Assembly (NCBI GenBank): GCA_001564255.1 | Contig: LKNC01000107.1 | Coordinates: 1 to 8,572 of the forward strand | Direction: 5' to 3' | DNA length: 8,572 nt | Source: Natrialbaceae archaeon Tc-Br11_E2g1 | Lineage (GTDB): Archaea > Halobacteriota > Halobacteria > Halobacteriales > Natrialbaceae | In this document: positions 1-5,231 of the stretch, one piece after another | How positions within the stretch are numbered: position 1 is the first letter of the stretch | Layout: each line of letters starts with the position of its first letter | The notes under the pieces: generated by a model | Databases searched by the model: none | What the model saw: the letters and a program-made list of their open reading frames with translations, nothing else | What the model was told of the DNA's origin: nothing | Program-made: the position numbers and the translations under genes

Positions 1-1000
1 CCCGTGGCAACTCCGCCGCGGCCGTACTCAGGGTCTCGTAGGCCGGCTGTCTTTGGATCGGCGTCGGGTAGTAGATCGCCGACCCGACGCCCCGGTCGTC
101 GAGTGACGCCCGTAAGGCCTCCCTATCCTCCGTTCGGATCGTGTACTGGTGGTAAACGTGACGATAGCCCCGGGGAACCGTCGGCGTCTCGAGGGGCAGG
201 TCCTCGAAGGCCTCGTCGTAGTGGGCGGCGTTTTTCCTCCGTGCCCGGTTGAACGCCGGCAGGCGCTCGAGTTGGCTCACTCCGATGGCCGCAGCGAGGT
301 TCGTCATCCGGTAGTTGTGGCCGAGAGCGACGTGGTCGTACCCGCGCTCGCCGGTCGTGTCGCGGCCGTGGTTTACGTACTGGCGGGCCCGCCTCGCGAC
401 GTCCTCGCGGTCGGTCGTGATCATCCCGCCTTCGCCCGTCGTGGCGTTTTTCGTCGGGTAAAACGAGAAGCAGGCGGCGTCCCCGAGGCTCCCGACGCGC
501 TCGCCGCCTACCTCCGCCCCGTGGGCCTGGCAGGCGTCCTCTACGACGAACAGGTCGTGGGCATCGGCGATCTCGAGTAACTCCGCCATCGGCGCGGGGA
601 GGCCATAGAGGTGGACGGGCAAGACCCCGACGACGTCCTCGCGGTCGGCGAGGACCTCCCGGACCGCGTCGGGATCGAGCGCGTACGTCTCGGGGTCGAT
701 GTCGGCGAAGACGGGCGTTCCGCCGGCGAGCCGGATCGCGTTCGCACTCGCGACGAACGAGAACGGCGTCGTTACCACAGCGTCCCCGTCCTCGAGACCG
801 ACCGCCTCGAGGGCGGTGTGCAGTGCCGTCGTTCCGTTGGCGGTCGCCACGCCGTAATCGGCCCCACAGTAGGCGGCGAACCCCCCCTCGAAGGTTTCGA
901 CTTCCGGCCCCGCCGCGAGCTGGCCGCTCTCGAGGACCGACTGGACCCGGTCGTGGGCAGTCTCGCTCAGGTCGGGATCGGCGATCGGTACCCCGGTCAT
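1..1000 (-). CDS. DegT/DnrJ/EryC1/StrS-family PLP sugar aminotransferase (3' end cut by window edge)
   Basis: Start ATG is at 1000-998 and the frame stays open to base 2, giving 333 residues; the family is usually about 360-380 aa, so only the C-terminal tail is missing. It begins MTGVPIADPDLSE, the usual opening of this fold-type I family. Visible family motifs are VVEDACQAHGAEV (Asp155, expected to hold the pyridine nitrogen of PLP, and Gln158) and SFYPTKNATTGEGGMI with Lys184 as the Schiff-base lysine; YVNHGRD and NYRMTN follow. Family knowledge: these enzymes transfer an amino group, usually from glutamate, onto a 3- or 4-keto nucleotide sugar. The gene directly upstream encodes a beta-helix acyltransferase overlapping by ATGA, so the pair probably makes an N-acylated amino sugar, as in WbpE/WbpD-like pathways for glycans. 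The exact sugar cannot be told from sequence. Cytoplasmic. Confidence 0.93.
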   Translation of the reverse strand, partial: MTGVPIADPDLSETAHDRVQSVLESGQLAAGPEVETFEGGFAAYCGADYGVATANGTTALHTALEAVGLEDGDAVVTTPFSFVASANAIRLAGGTPVFADIDPETYALDPDAVREVLADREDVVGVLPVHLYGLPAPMAELLEIADAHDLFVVEDACQAHGAEVGGERVGSLGDAACFSFYPTKNATTGEGGMITTDREDVARRARQYVNHGRDTTGERGYDHVALGHNYRMTNLAAAIGVSQLERLPAFNRARRKNAAHYDEAFEDLPLETPTVPRGYRHVYHQYTIRTEDREALRASLDDRGVGSAIYYPTPIQRQPAYETLSTAAAELPR

Positions 1001-1575
1001 GCGAGCTGGTTTGGCCCCTCGAGTGGCTCCGGGAGTCGTTGATGTGTCGCAGGTGTGCCGACCGCGAGCGTGTTCGGCGGCACGTCCTCGACGACGACGG
1101 CCCCGGCGGCGACGAAGGCGTTCTCGCCGACGGTGACCCCGGGGAGCACCGTCGCGTTCGCCCCGACGGAGGCCCCCTGCTCTATGGTCGGTCCGACGAG
1201 GTCGGCCTCGGCTCGGATCGGGTACTCGTCGTTCGTCAACACGGCCCCGGGCCCGACGAAGACGTTGTCGGCGATGGTCGTCCCCGTAGGCACGTAGACG
1301 TCCGTCTGGAGGCTGACGTGTGAGCCGATGGTCGTCTCCCCATCGACCACCGTCTTCGTGCCGACCAAGACGTCGTCACCGATCACCGTCCCCTCGCGCA
1401 GGAGGGCGTCGTGGCCGGTCGAAAAGCCGTCGCCGATCGTCACGTCGCCGTAGACGACCGTCCCCGCACGGATCGTCGCGTCGTCGCCGATCCGCGTCGG
1501 CTCGGTAAAGTCGCCGTAGCCGACCGTCGCCGACCCGTCGATCGAACAGTCGTCGCCGCGTATCACCTCACTCAT
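997..1575 (-). CDS. Left-handed beta-helix (hexapeptide-repeat) sugar N-acyltransferase, WbpD/WlbB-like
   Basis: 192 aa from ATG 1575-1573. Almost the whole chain is made of hexapeptide turns (for example IGDDAT, IGDGFS, IGDDVL, IGSHVS, VGENAF), the signature of a left-handed parallel beta-helix that works as a trimer. TGHDALLRE (His55 is a candidate catalytic base), the loop VLTNDEYPIR (residues 112-121) and the end GAVVVEDVPPNTLAVGTPA match the WbpD/WlbB/QdtC-type acetyl-CoA-dependent amino-sugar N-acyltransferases. The start is supported by a GGTGAT site five bases upstream. The stop TGA (999-997) overlaps the ATG of the aminotransferase, so translation is probably coupled and both act on the same nucleotide sugar: amination, then N-acylation. 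O-acetyl transfer is the main alternative. Substrate unknown. Confidence 0.92.
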   Translation of the reverse strand: MSEVIRGDDCSIDGSATVGYGDFTEPTRIGDDATIRAGTVVYGDVTIGDGFSTGHDALLREGTVIGDDVLVGTKTVVDGETTIGSHVSLQTDVYVPTGTTIADNVFVGPGAVLTNDEYPIRAEADLVGPTIEQGASVGANATVLPGVTVGENAFVAAGAVVVEDVPPNTLAVGTPATHQRLPEPLEGPNQLA

Positions 1576-1580
1576 CTATC

Positions 1581-1586
1581 ATCACC
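1581..1586 (-). promoter_or_regulatory. Shine-Dalgarno site of the acyltransferase gene
   Basis: On the minus strand GGTGAT is followed by five bases (GATAG) and then ATG at 1575. GGTGAT is complementary to the conserved 16S rRNA 3' end (AUCACCUCC). This is the clearest ribosome-binding site in the window and supports 1575 as the start and a leadered message. Confidence 0.6.
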
Positions 1587-1872
1587 ACAGCCGTCGTCCG
1601 CTCGGTTCTCTAACACGTATCTCATTCGGAATCGGTACCCTGCGTGGGCAGTCGTCTACAGGTCCCGGTAACGGCGCTTTGTTATCCCCGGCTTGACGGT
1701 CGGGTAGCACCGAACTACAGCCTCGAGTTTCCGTCTTTCACGGATCGGTAGTTTCGGGCGGTCTCGAGGGTGGTTTCGCCGGTTCAGCCCGAGCTGGAGA
1801 GCGAAAACGTCGGATTAGACGTCCGTCACAGCCGCTAACGGGTACAATTCGGTTTCGAGGGGGTAGTTCGAC

Positions 1873-1896
1873 GATAGTAAAGTGGTCACTCGTGAC
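1873..1896 (+). promoter_or_regulatory. TATA-like box and adjacent small palindrome upstream of the wHTH gene
   Basis: ATAGTAAAG (1873-1881) is the most AT-rich element upstream of the wHTH gene. Just after it lies the inverted repeat GTCAC-TC-GTGAC (1885-1896). Initiation about 25 bases after the box would fall near 1900-1905, leaving a leader of about 45 bases before the ATG at 1948. The palindrome would then sit between box and start point, where a repressor could act. It has only five base pairs per arm, so chance occurrence is quite possible. Confidence 0.35.
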
Positions 1897-1947
1897 ACGC
1901 CTCGGTGTGCGATCTCCGAGTGTACCTCACGGCTGTCGAGGCGACCG

Positions 1948-2484
1948 ATGAGTGACGACGAGCTCACCCAGGCGGCGCTTTTCGACGTGTTCAGCAACGC
2001 CCGTCGTCGCCGGGCAGTCCGGTGTCTGAAAGCACAGAGCGGTTCCTGTGAACTCGCCGACCTCGTCGAACGGGTCGCGGCGTGGGAAAACGACGTCGAC
2101 CCCGACGAGGTCACGCGCGCCCAGCGTCGGCGTGTCTACATCTCGCTGTACCAGACTCACCTGCCGATGCTCGAAGACCACGGGATCGTCGACTGGGACC
2201 CCGACGCCCACACCATCGAGTTGCTCCCCAGCGAGCGCCTCTTCGAGCCGTACCTCGAGCGTGATCCCGCGGGTGGACGGTCCTGGGACGTCGTCTACGC
2301 GTCGCTGTCGATCGTCGGGACGTTCACACTCGGGCTGGTCGCGCTCTCGGTCGGCCCACTGAGCGTCGGTGTGGCTCCGTTCGTCGCGATCGCGCTCAGC
2401 GTCGCCGTGTTCGCCGTCGCCACCCTCCAGCACACCTCCCGCCGGGCGGGTTCCGGAGTTCGGGTTCCCGTCCCGTGGCGGTGA
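1948..2484 (+). CDS. Membrane-tethered winged-helix DNA-binding protein (DUF7344-like)
   Basis: 178 aa starting MSDDELTQAALFDVFSNARRR. Residues about 5-105 have the haloarchaeal winged-helix pattern: 'FDVFSNARRRRAVRCL' as first helix, 'CELADLVERVAAWE', 'VYISLYQTHLPMLEDHGIVDWD' as recognition helix and turn into the wing, then 'IELLPS'. Residues about 116-138 and 140-161 are two hydrophobic stretches with a very short loop, predicted membrane helices, followed by a basic tail (SRRAG...). The likely role is a transcription regulator held at the membrane; its target is unknown. A GTG at 1882 would add 22 residues, but homologues start near the MSDDEL-type sequence, so I chose 1948; there is no strong ribosome-binding site. 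It converges on the DUF1616 gene, with 33 bases between the two stop codons. DNA binding is inferred from fold resemblance only. Confidence 0.85.
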   Translation: MSDDELTQAALFDVFSNARRRRAVRCLKAQSGSCELADLVERVAAWENDVDPDEVTRAQRRRVYISLYQTHLPMLEDHGIVDWDPDAHTIELLPSERLFEPYLERDPAGGRSWDVVYASLSIVGTFTLGLVALSVGPLSVGVAPFVAIALSVAVFAVATLQHTSRRAGSGVRVPVPWR

Positions 2485-2517
2485 GGTCGGGTTCGACTCG
2501 GGGCCGAACGCCGTCGG
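2485..2517. other. Short spacer between convergent wHTH and DUF1616 genes
   Basis: 33 bases separate the two facing stop codons. A small inverted repeat, GTTCG (2491-2495) with CGAAC (2505-2509) around a nine-base loop, is the only structure. There is no T-run, so a terminator cannot be claimed; transcripts from the two sides may overlap. Confidence 0.4.
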
Positions 2518-3849
2518 TCAGTCCTCGAAGAGGTCACCGACGGCGTCGATGCCGTCCTGGATCGCGTCGACCCCCTCGTCGAGGAGACCCCCGTCGTCTC
2601 CGTCTTCGTCGGTTTCGTCCTCGTCATCAGCCTCGTCCTCGGCGTCGGTTTCGTCCTCGGCGTCGGTTTCGTCCTCGTCATCGGCCTCGTCCTCGTCGTC
2701 GGTTTCGTCCTCGTCATCGGCCTCGTCCTCGTCGTCGGCCTCGTCCTCGTCGTCGGTTTCGTCCTGGTCGTCGGCTTCGTCCTCGTCGTCGGCCTCGTCC
2801 TCGTCGTCGGTTTCGTCCTCGTCATCGGCCTCGTCCTCGTCGTCGGTTTCGTCCTCGTCGTCTGCTTCGTCCTCGTCATCAGCCTCGTCCTCGTCGATCA
2901 CGTCGACCCAGAAGAACGCGTCTTCCTCAGCCCCCTCTCGGGTCGGCTCGACCGGCGTTTCCTCCGCATAGAGGAGTATCACGATGCGGACGGTCTCCCC
3001 TTCGGTCGTGGGCGTGACGACTCGTTCACTCCGGACGGTCCCCTCGTCCGCTACCTCGAGTTCGGTAGAATCGAGCGTCGTCCGATCGGTCACTTCCCCG
3101 TCCTCGAGGGTCTGTTCTTGGACCACGGCGGTGTAGGTCCTGTCCTCACCCTCCTGGTTTTGGACCTCGAGTACGAACGGGATCGACTCGTTGGACTCGA
3201 CCGTCGACGGGAGGTCCCCGGCGACGAGGTCGCCGTCGTCTTCGGTGTAGATGGCCAGCTGTGTGAACCCGCCCGCGGCCGTCGGCGAGGCGACGGCGAA
3301 GGCGAAGGCGGCCCCAGCGACGGCGACGGCGACGACGAGCAGGATCGTCGAGGCGGTCGCGAGCGATCCCGGCTTCCCCGGTCGGTCGAACGGACGGAGC
3401 GCCGAGAGCGAGAAGCGATCGCCGCGGGGAACGCGCAGCCGCCTGAACGCGCCGACCTGCGCGAGGACGACGGTGGCAACCGCGAACGTCGTCGTGACCG
3501 CCTCGGTCGTCAACTCGGCAGAAAGCGACAGGCCGATCACGGCGACCGGGACGAGCGCGATCGACGCCGCGAGCCCGAGTCCGGCCCGTTCGACGGCGTC
3601 GACGCCCCGCCGGGTCACCCCGTCGGAGGGGGACACGCGCCCGCGAGCGGGGAACAGGACCGCGACCAGCGCGTACCCGGGCAAGAACAGGACGAGCGGG
3701 AGGGCGGCCAGCACGCGGAGTTCACTCCCCGCCTCGAGGGCCATCACGAGGGAGTACGCGATGACCGCGAGCGCGGAGACGACGGCGAGGTCGGCCGGGT
3801 ACCGCAAGACGGCCTCGAGGCGCGTCGCCGTCGCTTCTCGCAGGCTCAT
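2518..3849 (-). CDS. DUF1616 membrane protein with long acidic tandem-repeat tail
   Basis: 443 aa from ATG 3849-3847. Residues 18-40 and 46-68 are membrane helices, the second carrying LVLFLPGYALVAVLFP, typical of DUF1616. Further helices lie near 91-111, 119-135 and 163-188. Residues about 195-317 are soluble, probably outside the cell, and resemble the beta-rich domain of the family (QLAIYTEDD, IPFVLEVQNQEG, VRIVILLY). Residues 319-414 are 16 tandem copies of the hexapeptide D-E-D-E-A/T-D, followed by a possible amphipathic helix, LLDEGVDAIQDGIDAVGDLF. The function of DUF1616 is unknown; members are envelope proteins of archaea. A GTG at 3888 would add 13 residues (MSPSRPSAGGGPS); I prefer the ATG because the homologous region begins shortly after it. 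The gene is convergent with the wHTH gene and probably monocistronic. Confidence 0.88.
   Translation of the reverse strand: MSLREATATRLEAVLRYPADLAVVSALAVIAYSLVMALEAGSELRVLAALPLVLFLPGYALVAVLFPARGRVSPSDGVTRRGVDAVERAGLGLAASIALVPVAVIGLSLSAELTTEAVTTTFAVATVVLAQVGAFRRLRVPRGDRFSLSALRPFDRPGKPGSLATASTILLVVAVAVAGAAFAFAVASPTAAGGFTQLAIYTEDDGDLVAGDLPSTVESNESIPFVLEVQNQEGEDRTYTAVVQEQTLEDGEVTDRTTLDSTELEVADEGTVRSERVVTPTTEGETVRIVILLYAEETPVEPTREGAEEDAFFWVDVIDEDEADDEDEADDEDETDDEDEADDEDETDDEDEADDEDEADDQDETDDEDEADDEDEADDEDETDDEDEADDEDETDAEDETDAEDEADDEDETDEDGDDGGLLDEGVDAIQDGIDAVGDLFED
2608..2895 (-). repeat. 18-bp tandem repeat (16 units) encoding acidic hexapeptides
   Basis: Sixteen perfectly in-frame 18-base units lie inside the DUF1616 gene. 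Most units read D-E-D-E-A-D or D-E-D-E-T-D; variants are D-Q-D-E-T-D (unit 8, 2752-2769), A-E-D-E-T-D (unit 14) and A-E-D-E-A-D (unit 15). I count 77 acidic residues among 96. Units are nearly identical at DNA level, and synonymous codons travel together: every T unit ends GAA ACC GAC, most A units end GAG GCC/GCT GAT or GAC. The A-A-T-A-T order of units 1-5 recurs in units 9-13, and the three units at 2806-2859 match those at 2662-2715 base for base. This points to growth by slippage or unequal crossover of multi-unit blocks. Confidence 0.95.
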
Positions 3850-3937
3850 CGACGGACCACCACCGGCCGACGGTCTCGACGGGGACACGGGACACTCATA
3901 CGCGGTCGGTAGCGCCCTCGCTCGTTTTGTTATGGGC

Positions 3938-3945
3938 TACTTTTA
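3938..3945 (-). promoter_or_regulatory. TATA-like box upstream of the DUF1616 gene
   Basis: On the minus strand TAAAAGTA (3945-3938) is the most AT-rich octamer in the 138-base gap upstream of the DUF1616 gene. Initiation about 25 bases on, near 3915, would give a leader of about 65 bases to the ATG at 3849. A second AT-rich patch, ATAACAAAA at about 3925-3933, is an alternative. No transcript data are available. Confidence 0.4.
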
Positions 3946-3987
3946 GACGGTGACGGGAACGCGGATGACGGTCTCCGACCGCTCACC

Positions 3988-4332
3988 TCACTCGAGGTAC
4001 ACGCCGTAAAAGTAGAAGGCAACGCCGGCGACGACGCCGCCGGTCGACAGGAGGTCAAAGGAGACGTCTCCGGTGAGCACCCACCCGAACTGGGCGAGCC
4101 CGCCGACGGTCAGTGCGACCCCGGCGGCGAAAAGCGCCGACCGTTCACCCCTGTGGGCGTTGAGGAGGAAGCCACCGAGGCCGAGGGCGATGAACCCGAA
4201 CACGACCTCCGAGAGGACGAAGACGAGTCCGTCGCCGGCGACCGCCGCGTAGACGACGAGCCCGAAGTACAACAGGACGCCGACGACGGCAGCCCTGTGA
4301 ACCGATTCCGGGAGTTCCTGTAAGCCGCTCAT
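3988..4332 (-). CDS. Small four-helix membrane protein, function unknown
   Basis: 114 aa from ATG 4332-4330, beginning MSGLQELPESVHRAAVV. Hydropathy by eye gives four membrane helices at about 13-30, 36-57, 64-83 and 93-112, with short loops and the only strongly charged loop HRGERS at 60-65; the end is FYFYGVYLE. I do not recognise a named family or catalytic motif. The start codon is 23 bases after the stop of the CPBP protease gene, so the gene is probably third in the lonB operon. A GGAG lies only one base before the ATG, too close to be ideal, and another GGAG lies 13 bases upstream. A role with the proteases (membrane partner or substrate adaptor) is possible but rests only on position. 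The frame continues open upstream, but that part overlaps the protease gene and is not credible. Confidence 0.75.
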   Translation of the reverse strand: MSGLQELPESVHRAAVVGVLLYFGLVVYAAVAGDGLVFVLSEVVFGFIALGLGGFLLNAHRGERSALFAAGVALTVGGLAQFGWVLTGDVSFDLLSTGGVVAGVAFYFYGVYLE

Positions 4333-4355
4333 ACTCCAGGACGGTACTCCAGCCG

Positions 4356-5231
4356 TTAGCCTCCTCCGGTTTCGCCCCACTCGAGGTCGAGTCCCTCGTG
4401 GACGACGAACTCGAGGGCGTTTATGAGGTAGTGAGCGACGACGACCACGAGCAGGCTGCCGGTGTAGATGAACACCGCCGCGAGGACGAACCCGAGGAGG
4501 CCGGTGACGAGGACCCCTGCGGTGCCCTGGATGCCGTGGCCGAAGCCGAACGCGATCGAGGAGCCGACGGCGAGCAGCCACGGTGAGATCTCGAAGCCGG
4601 CGGAGAGAACGCCGATCAGCGCCGCTCTGAAGAGCAGCTCCTCGAACAGCGCGATGATCGGCAAGACGACCACAAAGAGGACGAGCCAGCCGCCGGCCGA
4701 CTCCGGAGCCAGCATCTCCCGGAGTTCCTCGCTGTGGTCGATCCCGAACCGTCGCGCACTCGCCGCCCCGAGTTCGTTCGCGAGGTAGAGGGCCACACCG
4801 ACCGCGACCCCGACGGTGAGGCCGGTCACGAGGTAGTCGGTGCTGACGGCGATCCCGAGTGCCTCGGCCGGAATGCCCGTATACACTGCCACACCGATCA
4901 ACACCCCCGCGAACAGCCCCTGTGAGAGGGCGACGTTCGCGAGTAACTCCGCCGAAGACAGCGACTCGACCGGCGGCCGGGTTCGGCTTCCGGGACGGCC
5001 CCCGCGGTCGGGTTCGACCGTTTCCGTCCCCGGCGGACCGCCGTCGGCATCGAGGACCGATCCCTCGAGGTCGTGGGGACTCGAGTCGCCGTCGGCTCCC
5101 GCCGTCGCGTGTGCGTCGTCACCGCTCGGGTCAGCGGGGTTCTCGAAGGCGGCAGCCGTGAGACGGGAGAGAACGAGCAAGATCAGGAGAACGACGCCGG
5201 TTACGCCGGCGAACGTCCCCCACTGGGGCAT
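4356..5231 (-). CDS. CPBP-family (CAAX/Abi) intramembrane metalloprotease
   Basis: 291 aa from ATG 5231-5229. An N-terminal membrane helix (about 7-25) is followed by an acidic, Pro/Gly-rich linker (about 30-90) and a multi-helix core. The core has the family motifs in order: FEELLFR with Glu197, Glu198 and Arg202 (EExxxR), FGFGH with His232 (FxxxH), and AHYLINALEF with His267 and Asn271 (HxxxN). In relatives such as Rce1 the first glutamate and the histidines form the metal/water-activating site within the membrane. All key residues are present, so the enzyme should be active. CAAX prenyl cleavage is not implied: many prokaryotic members handle other peptides, and the substrate here is unknown. 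The ATG follows the lon stop codon directly (TAGATG), so the gene is almost surely co-transcribed with lon and possibly coupled to its translation. Confidence 0.92.
   Translation of the reverse strand: MPQWGTFAGVTGVVLLILLVLSRLTAAAFENPADPSGDDAHATAGADGDSSPHDLEGSVLDADGGPPGTETVEPDRGGRPGSRTRPPVESLSSAELLANVALSQGLFAGVLIGVAVYTGIPAEALGIAVSTDYLVTGLTVGVAVGVALYLANELGAASARRFGIDHSEELREMLAPESAGGWLVLFVVVLPIIALFEELLFRAALIGVLSAGFEISPWLLAVGSSIAFGFGHGIQGTAGVLVTGLLGFVLAAVFIYTGSLLVVVVAHYLINALEFVVHEGLDLEWGETGGG

Larger units (their letters stand above)
1576..1947. other. Gene-free divergent spacer between the acyltransferase and wHTH genes
   Basis: 372 bases without a believable gene; the short frames crossing it have no family resemblance. 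It must hold promoters for both divergent genes. On the left side a weak AT-rich stretch at 1606-1620 (minus strand, around TTAGAGAA and ATACGTGTTAG) could be the promoter of the acyltransferase operon. On the right side ATAGTAAAG at 1873-1881 is the best TATA-like box for the plus-strand gene. Two CTCGAG palindromes occur at 1722-1727 and 1763-1768. I see no long inverted repeat, T-run terminator, tRNA-like fold or repeat array. Confidence 0.5.

Noticed and set aside
149..580. Plus-strand open frames across the aminotransferase region (also 611-1042 and 823-1323).
   Set aside because: They are shadows of the DegT and beta-helix genes on the minus strand, whose motifs are unmistakable.
1882..1947. 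A 22-residue extension of the wHTH protein from GTG 1882.
   Set aside because: It is Arg/Cys-rich, unlike the acidic start at MSDDEL, and would begin within the promoter/palindrome region.
2491..2509. Inverted repeat GTTCG/CGAAC as a bidirectional terminator.
   Set aside because: The stem is only five base pairs with a nine-base loop and no T-run; not enough to call a terminator.
2608..2895. Regular repeats that could suggest a CRISPR array.
   Set aside because: Units are 18 bases, directly adjacent without spacers, and in frame inside a coding gene.
2369..2971. A plus-strand Ser/Ala/Val-rich repeat frame that looks like a serine-rich surface protein.
   Set aside because: It is a shadow of the acidic repeat in another frame, overlapping the wHTH gene and lacking a signal peptide.
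2485..3912. A plus-strand frame, in phase with the wHTH gene after its TGA, stays open across the DUF1616 gene and reads as hydrophobic V-L-V-V-G-F repeats.
   Set aside because: It is the exact complement of the GAC/GAG-rich repeat in codon register (GAC becomes GTC, GAG becomes CTC). The rest lacks family resemblance, while the minus strand encodes a clear DUF1616 protein.
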